Part shown: positions 9,402-20,308 of the stretch, one piece after another
Position numbering within the stretch: position 1 is the stretch's first letter
Layout of the letters: each line of letters begins with the position of its first letter
Origin: Pseudomonas peli
Lineage (GTDB): Bacteria; Pseudomonadota; Gammaproteobacteria; Pseudomonadales; Pseudomonadaceae
DNA: 64,000 nucleotides
NCBI RefSeq assembly: GCF_900099645.1
Contig: NZ_FMTL01000002.1
Location: 498,334-562,333, forward strand
Direction: 5' to 3'
The notes under the pieces: model-generated
The model's input: only the letters and a program-made list of their open reading frames with translations
Databases searched by the model: none
Told to the model about the DNA's origin: nothing
Translations under genes and position numbers: made by a program

Positions 9402-10052
9402 TTACGTTCGAATTAGCTGTCCAGTGCTCGGTAACAGTTGCTCGTCCAACATCGCCCCCTGCGCGGCCAGCTGCAAACGGCCTTCGGCAAACCAGCGCAC
9501 GGCCAGCGGGTAAATCACATGTTCTTGCTCGTGTACGCGCTGCGCGAGGCTGCTGGGCGAGTCATCCGACTGTACCGGTACCACTGCCTGTACGACCAGT
9601 GGTCCGCCATCGAGTTCCTCGCTGACGAAGTGCACGCTGCAGCCGTGTTCGCTGTCACCCGCTTCCAGCGCCCGCTGATGGGTGTGCAGACCTTTATATT
9701 TCGGCAGCAAGGACGGGTGGATATTCAACAGGCGACCCGCGTAATGACGGACGAAACCGGGGGTGAGAATGCGCATAAACCCGGCGAGCACCACCAACTG
9801 CGGATCAAACGCATCAATGGCCTCGACCAGCGCGGCATCGAAGGCTTCGCGGCCGTCGAACTGCTTGTGGTCGAGCACGGCGGTGGCGATGCCAGCCTGT
9901 TTGGCGCGCTCCAGGCCATAGGCATCGGCGCTGTTGGAAATCACCGCGCTGATACGTGCCGGATTGCCGTCATGGGCGATGCTGTCGATCAGCGCCTGCA
10001 GGTTGCTGCCGGAGCCGGAGATCAGCACCACCACATTACACTGTGCCGACAT
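9402..10052 (-). CDS. purN: phosphoribosylglycinamide formyltransferase (GART)
   Basis: 216 residues from the ATG at 10052, which shares one base with the purM stop (TAATG); a longer in-frame reading from 10127 has no support. It transfers a formyl group from 10-formyl-THF to GAR, step three of purine synthesis. Seen: the phosphate loop SGSGSNLQALID, the catalytic Asn-His-Asp region (NIHPSLLPKYKGLHTHQRAL) and VHFVSEELDGGP. Confidence 0.95.
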   Translation of the reverse strand: MSAQCNVVVLISGSGSNLQALIDSIAHDGNPARISAVISNSADAYGLERAKQAGIATAVLDHKQFDGREAFDAALVEAIDAFDPQLVVLAGFMRILTPGFVRHYAGRLLNIHPSLLPKYKGLHTHQRALEAGDSEHGCSVHFVSEELDGGPLVVQAVVPVQSDDSPSSLAQRVHEQEHVIYPLAVRWFAEGRLQLAAQGAMLDEQLLPSTGQLIRT

Positions 10053-11110
10053 TAGTGCTGTTTCAGGTTGTTCAATACGACCTGAGCAGCACCTTCGGCG
10101 GCTGTGCCGATTTGGCCGATCACCCAAGGCTGCTCGCCAGCAGCGGTCAGGGTTTGCAGGGTGATATCGACTTGATCCTGGGCCACGCAGATAACCATGC
10201 CGACGCCGCAGTTGAGGACGCGGTGCATCTCGTGTTCATCGACGTTGCCTTTTTCCTGCAGCCAGTCGAAGACCGCTGGGCGCGTCCAGCTGGCGACGTC
10301 GACCACGGCTTGTGCGCCTTTCGGCAGCACGCGCGGGATGTTGTCGAGCAGACCACCACCGGTGATGTGGGCCATGGCTTTGACTGCGCCAGTGTCCTTG
10401 ATCAGTTTGAGCAGCGGTTTGACGTAAATGCGGGTTGGCGCCATCAGCAGGTCGGTCAGCGGCTTGCCGTCGACCTGGGTGGTTTCGATTTCAGTGCCCG
10501 ACACTTCGATGATCTTGCGGATCAGCGAGTAGCCGTTGGAGTGCGGGCCGGAGGACGGCAGGGCGATCAGCGCGTCACCAGTGGCGACTTTCGAACCGTC
10601 GATGATTTCGGCTTTTTCCACCACACCGACGCAGAAGCCGGCCAGGTCGTAGTCTTCGCCTTCGTACATGCCGGGCATTTCGGCTGTTTCACCGCCAACC
10701 AGCGAACAACCGGCCAACTCGCAGCCGGCGCCAATGCCGGTGACAACGGTGGCGGCGACATCGACATTGAGCTTGCCGGTGGCGTAGTAATCGAGGAAGA
10801 ACAGCGGCTCGGCGCCACATACCACCAGGTCGTTGACGCACATGGCGACCAGGTCCTGGCCGATGCTGTCGTGCTTGTTCAGGTTAAGCGCCAGGCGCAG
10901 CTTGGTGCCGACGCCGTCAGTGCCGGATACCAGCACCGGTTGCTTGTAGCCCGCCGGGATCTCGCACAGGGCGCCGAAGCCACCCAGCCCACCCATGACT
11001 TCCGGACGCGCGGTGCGCTTGGCCACGCCTTTGATGCGTTCGACCAGGGCTTCGCCTGCGTCGATATCTACACCTGCGTCCTTGTAGCTGATGGAGGGTT
11101 GCTTGCTCAT
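10052..11110 (-). CDS. purM: phosphoribosylformylglycinamidine cyclo-ligase (AIR synthetase)
   Basis: 352 residues. ATP-dependent ring closure of FGAM to AIR, step five of purine synthesis. Family marks: [53 protein letters not shown] and [13 protein letters not shown]. Forms an operon with purN by a TAATG overlap. Confidence 0.96.
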   Translation of the reverse strand: MSKQPSISYKDAGVDIDAGEALVERIKGVAKRTARPEVMGGLGGFGALCEIPAGYKQPVLVSGTDGVGTKLRLALNLNKHDSIGQDLVAMCVNDLVVCGAEPLFFLDYYATGKLNVDVAATVVTGIGAGCELAGCSLVGGETAEMPGMYEGEDYDLAGFCVGVVEKAEIIDGSKVATGDALIALPSSGPHSNGYSLIRKIIEVSGTEIETTQVDGKPLTDLLMAPTRIYVKPLLKLIKDTGAVKAMAHITGGGLLDNIPRVLPKGAQAVVDVASWTRPAVFDWLQEKGNVDEHEMHRVLNCGVGMVICVAQDQVDITLQTLTAAGEQPWVIGQIGTAAEGAAQVVLNNLKQH

Positions 11111-11421
11111 AGATCCAGGCCTTTAGGGGAAATTCGGATTGGCACCACCGCTTATGGCGGCGGTCTGCGAAGGCGCGCGATTTTATCAGGCTTACCCGGC
11201 AGCGGCCACCCGCTAAGGTTGCGGCTGTTGGGGCGGCTGTTTAAGCTCGAAATCTGGCTGTTGTTGGCTATTTGCGGCTGAAAAGGGCTTTGGAATGCGC
11301 CTTAACAGCACCTAAACTCGCACTCTTGAGCCACCGCGGCCTTCCTTATGTGGCGTGGGTTGTTCACAACTGTTGTTAAACCTGGCCTGCGCGCCACTTT
11401 CCGTCTGTCGAGAATTCATCC
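11111..11421. other. divergent intergenic region, purM / DUF2066
   Basis: About 310 bases between two divergent genes, so it must hold promoters for both. I see no strong sigma-70 box pair, no riboswitch and no ORF with a ribosome site here. Confidence 0.5.
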
Positions 11422-12471
11422 ATGCGTTTGACCGCTCGCCTGCTTCTAGTTTGTTTGTCGCTGTCCGGCCTGCCGGCGTTTGCCGCGCCGGTAAGTGATC
11501 TGTACCAAGTCCGCGAAGCGGTCAGCAGTCAGCAACCGGAAGAACGTGCTGCCGCCCTGAGCCGCGCGCTGGATACCCTGGTGTTGCGCCTGACCGGTAA
11601 AGCCGATGCGGCGCAGAGCCCCGCACTGGCGGCGCTGCGCAAGGACCCGCAACAGATCGTCAGTCAATACGGCTATGAAGGCGACAAACTGTTGGTCGAT
11701 TTTGACCCACTGAGCACCGACCGCAGCCTGCGTCAGGCGGGCCTGGCGCTGTGGGGAGCGAATCGTCCGAGCATTCTGCTGTGGTGGTTGAGCGATGCCA
11801 GTGATGGCAGTCGCCTGCTCGGTGATGGCCAAGCTGCTGCCGCACCGCTCAATCAGGCCGCACAGCACCGTGGTCTGCCGCTGCGCCTGCCGTTGGCCGA
11901 TCTGGCCGAGCAACTGGTGGCGGTGCCGGAAAACCTCACGGCGAATGATCCGGCTGCCCTGCGTGAAGCCTCCGAACGCTACGCCACCGATGCCTTGCTG
12001 GCAGTGATGGCGCGCGAAGCAAATGGCCAATGGCAGGCCGAGTGGCGGCTGTGGCTGGGCGATGAGCGGGAGCAGGGCACTGTGCAGGGTGCCGATCAAG
12101 CCGCGTTGGCCGATGCCATTCTGTTGGCGGTCAACCAACGTCTGGCACCACGCTTTATTGTCGCCGCCGGCGCGGCCAGTGGTCTGACCGTGGAAGTGCA
12201 GGGCGTTGACCTGACGCGTTATGCCGAGCTGCAGCGCATTCTTGAGCCGTTCGCGGCGCAACTGCGCAAGGTGCAGGGCAATACACTGACCTTTGCCGTC
12301 AATGCCAATCCCGAGCAGTTGCGTGCGCAACTGGGCCTGGCGCGCTTGCAGGAAGTGCCAGCAGAAGCACCAGTGGTTGACGCCAGCCAGTCGGTTACGC
12401 CGCCGGCTACTGCGGCTGAGCCCGCTTCCGCAGTGGTGGCGCCTGACAATGTGCTGAGGTTTCGCTGGTAG
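11422..12471 (+). CDS. DUF2066 exported protein
   Basis: 349 residues with a signal peptide (MRLTARLLLVCLSLSG..., cleavage after AFA). DUF2066 body with LVLRLTGKADAAQSP, FDPLSTDRSLRQAGLALWG and NRPSILLWWL; Ala/Pro-rich C-terminus. Diverges from purM and is followed by a terminator. In PAO1 a homologue lies at the same place. Function unknown; probably periplasmic. Confidence 0.8.
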   Translation: MRLTARLLLVCLSLSGLPAFAAPVSDLYQVREAVSSQQPEERAAALSRALDTLVLRLTGKADAAQSPALAALRKDPQQIVSQYGYEGDKLLVDFDPLSTDRSLRQAGLALWGANRPSILLWWLSDASDGSRLLGDGQAAAAPLNQAAQHRGLPLRLPLADLAEQLVAVPENLTANDPAALREASERYATDALLAVMAREANGQWQAEWRLWLGDEREQGTVQGADQAALADAILLAVNQRLAPRFIVAAGAASGLTVEVQGVDLTRYAELQRILEPFAAQLRKVQGNTLTFAVNANPEQLRAQLGLARLQEVPAEAPVVDASQSVTPPATAAEPASAVVAPDNVLRFRW

Positions 12472-12500
12472 ACTGCGGCAATTATTCCGGTCCCTGATTT

Positions 12501-12532
12501 GAAAACCGCAGCTATCGAGCTGCGGTTTTCTT
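12501..12532 (+). terminator. rho-independent terminator after DUF2066 gene
   Basis: GAAAACCGCAGC / GCTGCGGTTTTC with loop TATCGA, a near-perfect stem followed by TTAT. Confidence 0.85.
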
Positions 12533-12592
12533 ATGTAACGGGCCTCGGGTTTAGTATTTCTGGATAAAACGTTGGCATATGGGGCGCTGGGC

Positions 12593-13684
12593 ATGATCGA
12601 TTCGCACCGTTGGATATGGATAGTCGCGGCACTGCTGCTGTGCGGCCTGTTGTACCTGCTGGCGCCGATTCTCTCGCCGTTTCTGATAGGCGTTCTGCTG
12701 GCCTATATGGGCGACCCGCTGGTCGACCGTCTGGAGCGATGGAAACTCTCGCGGACTTGGGGCGTGGTGGTGGTCTTTGCATTGATCACCCTGATCATGG
12801 CCATCCTGCTGCTGGTATTGGTGCCCATGCTGGGCAAGCAGCTGGTGCGCTTGTACGAGTTGATCCCGGAGATGCTCGACTGGGCACAGAATCAGGCCCT
12901 GCCATGGGTTCAACTCAAGCTGGGGCTTAGCGAAGGCTTCTGGCGCTTTGATCAACTGAAGACCGCGTTGTCCGGGCAGTTGGGTAAAACCACCGATATC
13001 GTCGGCATGCTGCTGTCCACGGCCACCTCTTCAGGCCTGGCGCTGCTGGCTTGGCTGGCGAACCTGGTGCTGATTCCGGTGGTGAGCTTCTACCTGATGC
13101 GCGATTGGGACCTGATGGTCGCCAAGCTGCGCAGCTTGCTGCCGCGCGGTCGTGAAGGCCTGGTTGTGCAGCTGTTCGGCGAATGCCACGAAGTGCTCGG
13201 CGCTTTCCTGCGCGGTCAGTTACTGGTGATGCTGGCGCTAGGTGTGATGTATGCCACCGGGTTGATGGTGATTGGCTTGGAACTCGGGCTACTGATCGGC
13301 GTACTGGCCGGCTTGGCCAGTATCGTGCCGTATTTGGGCGTGGTGGTCGGCATCGGTGCGGCATTGACGGCTGGCCTGTTTCAGTTCGGCATGGACCCCT
13401 ACCCACTGGTGGCCATCGCTGCAGTCTTTATCGTCGGGCAAATGCTCGAAGGCATGCTGCTAACACCGATGCTGGTGGGCGACCGTATCGGCCTGCATCC
13501 GGTCGCAGTGATCTTCGCCATCATGGCCGGCGGCCAACTGTTCGGCTTTACCGGCATCCTTCTGGCTTTGCCAGTGGCTGCGGTGATCATGGTGTTAGTG
13601 CGTCATCTGCATGATTTCTATAAACTTTCCGATCTTTACGGTGAGCCAGCCAACGGTTCCGACGAGCCGCCCAACCCAGCATGA
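12593..13684 (+). CDS. AI-2E/PerM family permease
   Basis: 363 residues from the ATG at 12593 (a TTG at 12572 would add seven residues). Eight or so membrane helices in the AI-2E transporter pattern: two N-terminal helices, an amphipathic region (about 85-150), then VLIPVVSFYLMRDWD and the C-terminal helices ending in LFGFTGILLALPVAAV. Substrate unknown. Its TGA overlaps the hda ATG. Another member of the family lies at 46060-47124. Confidence 0.85.
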   Translation: MIDSHRWIWIVAALLLCGLLYLLAPILSPFLIGVLLAYMGDPLVDRLERWKLSRTWGVVVVFALITLIMAILLLVLVPMLGKQLVRLYELIPEMLDWAQNQALPWVQLKLGLSEGFWRFDQLKTALSGQLGKTTDIVGMLLSTATSSGLALLAWLANLVLIPVVSFYLMRDWDLMVAKLRSLLPRGREGLVVQLFGECHEVLGAFLRGQLLVMLALGVMYATGLMVIGLELGLLIGVLAGLASIVPYLGVVVGIGAALTAGLFQFGMDPYPLVAIAAVFIVGQMLEGMLLTPMLVGDRIGLHPVAVIFAIMAGGQLFGFTGILLALPVAAVIMVLVRHLHDFYKLSDLYGEPANGSDEPPNPA

Positions 13685-14385
13685 CACCCATACAACTGCC
13701 TTTAGGTGTGCGTCTACGTGATGACGCCACTTTCGCCAATTACTACCCTGGAGCCAATGCTGCGGCGTTGGGCTATGTCGAGCGTTTGTGTGAAGCGGAT
13801 GCTGGCTGGACGGAAAGCCTGATTTATCTGTGGGGCGGCGAGGGTGTAGGGCGTAGTCACTTGTTGCAGGCGGCGTGTTTGCGCTTTGAGCAGCGCGGCG
13901 AGCCGGCGGTGTATCTGCCGCTGGCTGAGGTGGTCGAGTACGGCCCGGCGCTACTGGACAATCTGGAGCAGTGCGAACTGGTCTGTCTGGATGATCTGGA
14001 TGCGGTGGCCGGACGCAGCGACTGGGAAGAAGCGCTGTTTCACCTTTTCAATCGTCTACGCGACAGCGGTCGGCGTCTGTTGCTGGGCGCCAGCACTTCA
14101 CCGCGCGAATTGCCGGTGCAGCTGGCGGACCTGCAATCGCGCCTGACTTTGGCACTAGTATTCCAGCTGCAGTCACTCTCCGATGAGGACAAACTGCGTG
14201 CTCTGCAACTGCGGGCTTCGCGTCGCGGCTTGCACCTGAGTGATGAAGTCGGGCGTTTTATCCTGACTCGTGGTGAGCGCAGCATGAGCGCTTTGTTCGA
14301 TTTGCTTGAGCGCCTGGATCAGGCGTCATTGCAGGCTCAGCGCAAGCTGACCATTCCCTTCCTGAAAGAAACCCTCGGCTGGTAA
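13681..14385 (+). CDS. hda: DnaA regulatory inactivator Hda
   Basis: 234 residues, the usual Pseudomonas length. A DnaA-like AAA+ protein that, with the sliding clamp, triggers hydrolysis of DnaA-bound ATP after initiation. The N-terminus MTPIQLPLGVRLRD carries the clamp-binding QLPLGV motif; GGEGVGRSHLLQA is the Walker A and LVCLDDLDAV the Walker B. Start overlaps the permease stop (ATGA). Confidence 0.94.
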   Translation: MTPIQLPLGVRLRDDATFANYYPGANAAALGYVERLCEADAGWTESLIYLWGGEGVGRSHLLQAACLRFEQRGEPAVYLPLAEVVEYGPALLDNLEQCELVCLDDLDAVAGRSDWEEALFHLFNRLRDSGRRLLLGASTSPRELPVQLADLQSRLTLALVFQLQSLSDEDKLRALQLRASRRGLHLSDEVGRFILTRGERSMSALFDLLERLDQASLQAQRKLTIPFLKETLGW

Positions 14386-14401
14386 AGCTCCCGCCATATA
14401 A

Positions 14402-14435
14402 CGCTGAGCCTGCATGCAGCCAGGCTCAGCGTTTA
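14402..14435. terminator. terminator between convergent hda and DUF2069
   Basis: An 11-bp perfect stem CGCTGAGCCTG / CAGGCTCAGCG with an 8-base loop, then TTTATCTTA. Confidence 0.8.
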
Positions 14436-14437
14436 TC

Positions 14438-15796
<1,359 letters not shown>

Positions 15797-15903
15797 GTTC
15801 GGGTCGCCGATTACCTTCGATGGAGGCTATTCTAACCGCTAACAGCATTCCCACCTGCGCTTGTGAGTCAGGTTGTCGGGATGCAAATGGCTAAGGAGAG
15901 GGC

Positions 15904-17133
15904 ATGCTGCAGCGTGTTAACAACCTGTTGGAGTTCTGGCGTTTTCTGTTGCAGCGCTTTATCGCCGACCAAGGCACCAGCAATGCGGCAGCCTTGACCT
16001 ACACCACCCTATTTGCGGTGGTGCCGATGATGACGGTGACCTTTTCCATGCTCTCGGCTATTCCGGCGTTCCAGGATACCGGCGAGCAGATTCAGAGCTT
16101 TATCTTCCGAAATTTTGTGCCCTCAGCTGGCGAGACCCTGCAGCAATACCTGCGTGACTTCACTACCCAGGCGCGCCAGCTGACCTGGATTGGTGTAGCC
16201 GTGTTGGCTGCGACGGCGTTCTGGATGCTGGTGACGATCGAGAAAACCTTCAACACCATCTGGCGTGTGCGTCAGCCGCGCCGGGGTGTGTCGAGCTTTT
16301 TGCTGTACTGGGCGATCCTCAGCCTGGGCCCGCTGCTGCTGGGCGGTGGCTTTGCCATCAGCACCTACTTCACGTCACTGTCGCTGATCTCGGGTCCGGA
16401 TGCTTTGCTTGGGGCGCAGGCCCTGCTGAAATTCATGCCGCTGGTATTCAGTGTGGCCGCATTCACCTTGCTCTATGCGACGGTGCCGAATGCTCAGGTA
16501 CCAGTTCGCCATGCGTTGCTGGGGGGCTTGTTTGCAGCGGTGTTGTTCGAAGTGGCGAAGATGCTATTCGGCCTGTATGTGCGCCTGTTTCCCGGTTATC
16601 AGCTGATCTACGGGGCATTTGCCACGGTGCCGCTGTTTCTGTTGTGGATCTATCTGTCCTGGTTGATTGTGCTGTTTGGCGCTGAACTGGTCTGCAACCT
16701 GGGGTTCTCCCAGCAATGGCGCAAGCGCGCAATACCACGCTTGTTGATGGCGCTTGGCGTCTTGCGGGTGTTCTATGAGCGTCAGCAGTCGGGTTTGAAA
16801 GTGCGCTTGCTGGACGTGCAGCGTCAGGGCTGGTCGTTGGCGGAACATGAATGGGAAGAGATTTTGGTGTTTCTCGAGCAGCAGAAACTGATTGCCCCGA
16901 CCGGTTCCGGTTCCTGGGTATTGAGCCGCGATCTTGGCCACTATTCGCTGCAACAACTGCTCAGCCACAGTCCTTGGCCGTTGCCTAGGGCTGAGAATCT
17001 ACCCGAACAGCTTGATGAAGCTTGGTATCCAGCGCTGCGCAATGGCTTGATGAAGTTGCAGGAAGAGCAAACGGCGCTATTTGGTGAGGACCTGGCGACG
17101 TGGTTGCAGGTAGAGGCTGACGCTGCAACATGA
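15904..17133 (+). CDS. YihY/BrkB family membrane protein
   Basis: 409 residues, start preceded by AAGGAGAGGGC. About six helices in the first 280 residues (family marks: [40 protein letters not shown]), then a soluble C-terminal region resembling a winged helix (residues about 290-380). Once annotated as RNase BN, a reading since disproved for E. coli YihY. Function unknown. Confidence 0.85.
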   Translation: MLQRVNNLLEFWRFLLQRFIADQGTSNAAALTYTTLFAVVPMMTVTFSMLSAIPAFQDTGEQIQSFIFRNFVPSAGETLQQYLRDFTTQARQLTWIGVAVLAATAFWMLVTIEKTFNTIWRVRQPRRGVSSFLLYWAILSLGPLLLGGGFAISTYFTSLSLISGPDALLGAQALLKFMPLVFSVAAFTLLYATVPNAQVPVRHALLGGLFAAVLFEVAKMLFGLYVRLFPGYQLIYGAFATVPLFLLWIYLSWLIVLFGAELVCNLGFSQQWRKRAIPRLLMALGVLRVFYERQQSGLKVRLLDVQRQGWSLAEHEWEEILVFLEQQKLIAPTGSGSWVLSRDLGHYSLQQLLSHSPWPLPRAENLPEQLDEAWYPALRNGLMKLQEEQTALFGEDLATWLQVEADAAT

Positions 17134-17300
17134 CGTAAAACGTCAGTTTGCGGCGCTGAACTGGTGGCGCATGATGGCATTGGTGACCATGAAGGTCGCC
17201 AAACGCGGTTAAAGGGAAGCTGGCACGCTTCTGGCTATTTATCCTGCAGATAGCGATCAGGTTGCCAGCAGGGCAGGGATTGGCGGAGTGTGAAGGCGTT

Positions 17301-17522
17301 ATGACAGCCACTAACGGCAAAGTGATTCATCTGTATCAGCGTGACCCGCAAGAGGCCCTTGAGCGCCTCAATCGCATTACTGGCCTGCGCTTCAGCAGCT
17401 GGCCGCAGTCGTTGGTCAATTCCAGCCCACCTGAGCCTTCAATCATATCGAGCTCACCTGAAACCCCAGTCCAGACAGATTCCGATGCCACTTGCGGGCC
17501 GGCAGGAATGCTCTCGCGCTAA
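17301..17522 (+). CDS. small conserved hypothetical protein
   Basis: 73 residues from the ATG at 17301 (GAAGG 6 bases before). N-terminal half is regular and charged (IHLYQRDPQEALERLNRITGL), the rest Ser/Pro-rich and probably disordered. Followed by a strong terminator; a small gene sits in the same place in PAO1 (PA0951a, from memory). No domain recognised. Confidence 0.6.
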   Translation: MTATNGKVIHLYQRDPQEALERLNRITGLRFSSWPQSLVNSSPPEPSIISSSPETPVQTDSDATCGPAGMLSR

Positions 17523-17526
17523 ATGC

Positions 17527-17556
17527 AAAACCCCGCGTCGGTGCGCGGGGGTTTTT
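17527..17556. terminator. rho-independent terminator
   Basis: AAAACCCCGCG / CGCGGGGGTTTTT with loop TCGGTG, between the convergent genes ending at 17522 and 17573. Confidence 0.85.
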
Positions 17557-17572
17557 ATATCGCTGAGTGCGA

Positions 17573-17965
17573 TCAGGCGAGTGCTTGGCGGCTATCGGTT
17601 TGGGGCAATTCGACGGCTTGAACAAACAACTCCTCAACCACCAGGCTGGTCGCTGGTGCGGCAGAGCGCAGGCGCACCTGCATCTCTTCAATCTTCTGCT
17701 TCACAGGCAGGCGAGCCACGCTGGATAGCAGGATTTTGCTGTGCTGGTTGACGTTGCCATGGTCGACCATCACTTCGCGGCGGGTGGTGCCATCGCGGTA
17801 GCTGATCAACAGGGATACGGGCAGGTTGGCCAGCCCTGGCAGGTGCAGCCAGGCGGCTACGTTGAACTCAGCGACGCGCCCTTCGTATTGAGTGACCTGT
17901 AAGCGGGCGAGGTTGACGATGGCAGATGGCACGGGGCCGACCAACTTATCGAGGGCTTGGGTCAT
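17573..17965 (-). CDS. conserved hypothetical protein
   Basis: 130 residues from the ATG at 17965 (MTQALDKLVGPVPSAIVNLA). No signal peptide or membrane helix; mixed alpha/beta with RYLETP-like motifs absent. I do not recognise the family. Transcribed toward the terminator at 17527, 139 bases downstream of the PilZ-type gene and in the same direction. Confidence 0.65.
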   Translation of the reverse strand: MTQALDKLVGPVPSAIVNLARLQVTQYEGRVAEFNVAAWLHLPGLANLPVSLLISYRDGTTRREVMVDHGNVNQHSKILLSSVARLPVKQKIEEMQVRLRSAAPATSLVVEELFVQAVELPQTDSRQALA

Positions 17966-18103
17966 GGTGTGTTCCAGGCTAATAACGGATCGCAGCAAGC
18001 GTAAGTGCGAGCAAGTATAAGCGCGGGGCATCCGATGAAACTGTGCGCTCTGCCGACGTTCGGCGTGACCTTTCTCGCAGTTTTAGCGTATCAGCAACGG
18101 TGC

Positions 18104-19513
18104 CTAAGCCAGCTGCATTGGGTAGCGAGTGACGGATGCGGTGACCAGATTGGCGGGCGGCAATGGCAGGATCGCCTGGTTGTGCGCGCTGGCCAGTTGC
18201 AGCCAGACATTTTCCCCTTCAACAAACTGTCCATTAGGCAGCCATAACCCATGATGCCAGCCGTTGCCTGGTGCAGGTGTGCTCTGTAGGACGCCGGGGT
18301 GGGTCTGGGCACTGGGTGCGCGGCGTAACCAGACCGAGCGCGGCAAGCCTATAAGGTAGCGCAGGCCCAGGTGCAGACCTTCGCTGTTGAGATGGCGCCA
18401 TCGCACCAGGGCCAGGGTGGGCGTATCGCTGCCGGTGATCAGCAACACCAGTTGGCCAACCGACAGCTGCGCGGCCTGATCGGCATTGCACAGCAAACGT
18501 GCGCCGCCCGCGCTGGCATCAAGCATTTGTGCGCTGGTGCGCAAAGGCCGTTGTTCCAGTAGCTGCGCATGAATAGCCGGTAAACCAACCGCCAGGCTGC
18601 ATTCAGAGCTATGGTCGGCACGGGTATGCCGACGTTGTTGGCGCCCCAGCCAATGCTGCTGCACACGCTCCAGCAGTTGGCGTTCCGCTTTGCTTTGCAA
18701 TGGCGCTGGCTCATGCAGCGCCACTAACAAGGCGCCCAGCTCGAAGCGGCGTAGATAGTCGGCACTGCCTTCTGGCGTTTGTGCATAACTCAGGCAGGGC
18801 TGCGCCTCGGTCAGGTCGATGGTCGGCCCTTCGATCTCATCGTCCTCATCCCAGGGCAGCAAGCGCGCGAGTTCGGCCAGCGGCGATAGGGCGCCGAACA
18901 GCAGCGCACATTCGCCATCGGCAAGGTGAAACGGGTTGCTCAGTGCTAGCAGTAGCATCTGCTGGTAAATGCCGCGCATGGTGTTTGCCGGTTGCGGTGT
19001 AAACGCTGCCGCCACTGGCTCATCCAGGCAATTTTGATGTTCGCCGATCCAGTACAGCAGGTGGCTGTCGCGCCATAGGCTGGGCGGTGGCTCCTGATAC
19101 AGCTGGTAGTGGCGCAGCAGGCTTTGTGCGAGAAAGTGTTGGGCCATGTACAAGCACCAGGCCAGGTGCGGACGTGAGGGCTGGCGGCCTTGCAGGATTT
19201 GCAGCAGCAGGCGTTTGAAACCGATGGCCAATTCACTGCACAGGTGTACGAACAATGCCGTGGGGGGATTCTCGCCTTGATAGGCCTTGCTGTAATGCCG
19301 GTACTGGTCGCTGAAGCTTTGCAGTGCGCGCTGCCTTTCGAGTAAGGTCATGGCGCTGCGGTTGAGCTTGAAGAGCAGGCTTAGTGCCTGCTGCAAGGCC
19401 AGTTCTGCGGGTTGTAAGCGAGCCTGAGCCAGTTGCTCGTTGAGATCGGCCAATGGCGCGACCTCGGTTTCGAGGATGTCTGGCACTTCCAGGCGCAAGG
19501 CATCTAACGTCAT
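18104..19513 (-). CDS. large protein with C-terminal PilZ-like c-di-GMP-binding domain
   Basis: 469 residues. The N-terminal 290 residues are mainly helical and unrecognised. The C-terminal part holds RRHTR at 294-298 and DASAGG at 332-337, matching the RxxxR and (D/N)xSxxG pair that binds cyclic di-GMP in PilZ domains, at the expected spacing, followed by beta-rich sequence (LVRWRHLNSEGLHLGLRYL). No membrane helix or signal peptide. Likely a cytoplasmic c-di-GMP effector; target unknown. Confidence 0.7.
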   Translation of the reverse strand: MTLDALRLEVPDILETEVAPLADLNEQLAQARLQPAELALQQALSLLFKLNRSAMTLLERQRALQSFSDQYRHYSKAYQGENPPTALFVHLCSELAIGFKRLLLQILQGRQPSRPHLAWCLYMAQHFLAQSLLRHYQLYQEPPPSLWRDSHLLYWIGEHQNCLDEPVAAAFTPQPANTMRGIYQQMLLLALSNPFHLADGECALLFGALSPLAELARLLPWDEDDEIEGPTIDLTEAQPCLSYAQTPEGSADYLRRFELGALLVALHEPAPLQSKAERQLLERVQQHWLGRQQRRHTRADHSSECSLAVGLPAIHAQLLEQRPLRTSAQMLDASAGGARLLCNADQAAQLSVGQLVLLITGSDTPTLALVRWRHLNSEGLHLGLRYLIGLPRSVWLRRAPSAQTHPGVLQSTPAPGNGWHHGLWLPNGQFVEGENVWLQLASAHNQAILPLPPANLVTASVTRYPMQLA

Positions 19514-19543
19514 ATCAACCTTATTGAATCAGGGAGCGAATGC

Positions 19544-20023
19544 ATGGCTATGCATTTCCAGGCGATCATTCGTGCTGTTGCGGTTCTAGGCATAGGTCTG
19601 ATTCTGGCCGGCTGTGCTGAAGACATTGGCGTCGATCAATATGGACGAAAGGTAGCGGTTGAGCGCCTGGAAGGCCAGTGGTTAGTGATTAATTACTGGG
19701 CGCAGTGGTGTGCACCCTGCCGTACCGAGATTCCTGAACTCAATGCCTTGGAAAAACAACTCAAGGAACAGTCTGTGCAGGTGCTTGGGGTGAATTTCGA
19801 CGCGTTGCAGGGCGAGAAACTCAGCAAGGCCGCGCAAGATATGGGCATTACGTTTACGGTGTTGGCGCAGGACCCGGCCGAGCGCTATCAGTTGCCGCGT
19901 GCCGAGGTGTTGCCGGTGACGTACATCGTTGACGATCAGGGACGCATGCGTGAGCGCTTACTGGGTGAACAGACGGCGGCTGGTTTAACGGCTCGCTTGG
20001 CTGCACTCAAGGCGGAGGGCTAA
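19544..20023 (+). CDS. thioredoxin-like (TlpA/ResA type) lipoprotein
   Basis: 159 residues. Lipobox LAGC with Cys24 after a hydrophobic leader, so probably membrane-anchored in the periplasm. Thioredoxin fold with the redox pair Cys56 and Cys59 in WCAPCR and cis-Pro region EVLPVTYIVDDQGRM. Probably a thiol reductase for periplasmic or cytochrome c-linked substrates (inference). Divergent from the PilZ gene; followed 3 bases later by acyP. Confidence 0.88.
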   Translation: MAMHFQAIIRAVAVLGIGLILAGCAEDIGVDQYGRKVAVERLEGQWLVINYWAQWCAPCRTEIPELNALEKQLKEQSVQVLGVNFDALQGEKLSKAAQDMGITFTVLAQDPAERYQLPRAEVLPVTYIVDDQGRMRERLLGEQTAAGLTARLAALKAEG

Positions 20024-20026
20024 GTC

Positions 20027-20302
20027 GTGGCGCGCATTTGCAAGCATGGTTACGTCAGCGGTGGCGTACAGGGTGTCGGTTTTCGCCGCGCGACTGCAAA
20101 GCACGCTGAGCGTCTGGATCTGGGTGGCTGGGTGCGTAACGTGGTCGACGGTCGGGTCGAAGTACTGTTTGAAGGCGATGAGGCTGCTGTGGCTGAACTG
20201 GCAAGCTGGTTAGAGCAAGGGCCCGAGGCTGCCGACGTAACCCAGTTGGAACTGCAGAATCATGCCTTGCAGGGGATCGCCGGATTTATCGTGCGCCGCT
20301 AA
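20027..20302 (+). CDS. acyP: acylphosphatase
   Basis: 91 residues from a GTG at 20027. Hydrolyses acyl phosphates. Signature GYVSGGVQGVGFRR with catalytic Arg20, and GGWVRNVVDGRVEV with Asn38. Length is exactly typical. Confidence 0.93.
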   Translation: MARICKHGYVSGGVQGVGFRRATAKHAERLDLGGWVRNVVDGRVEVLFEGDEAAVAELASWLEQGPEAADVTQLELQNHALQGIAGFIVRR

Positions 20303-20308
20303 ATAAGC

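Noticed and set aside
9956..11281. 441-codon plus-strand ORF antisense to purM/purN
   Set aside because: Shadow of two certain genes in high-GC DNA; no ribosome site and no recognisable protein.
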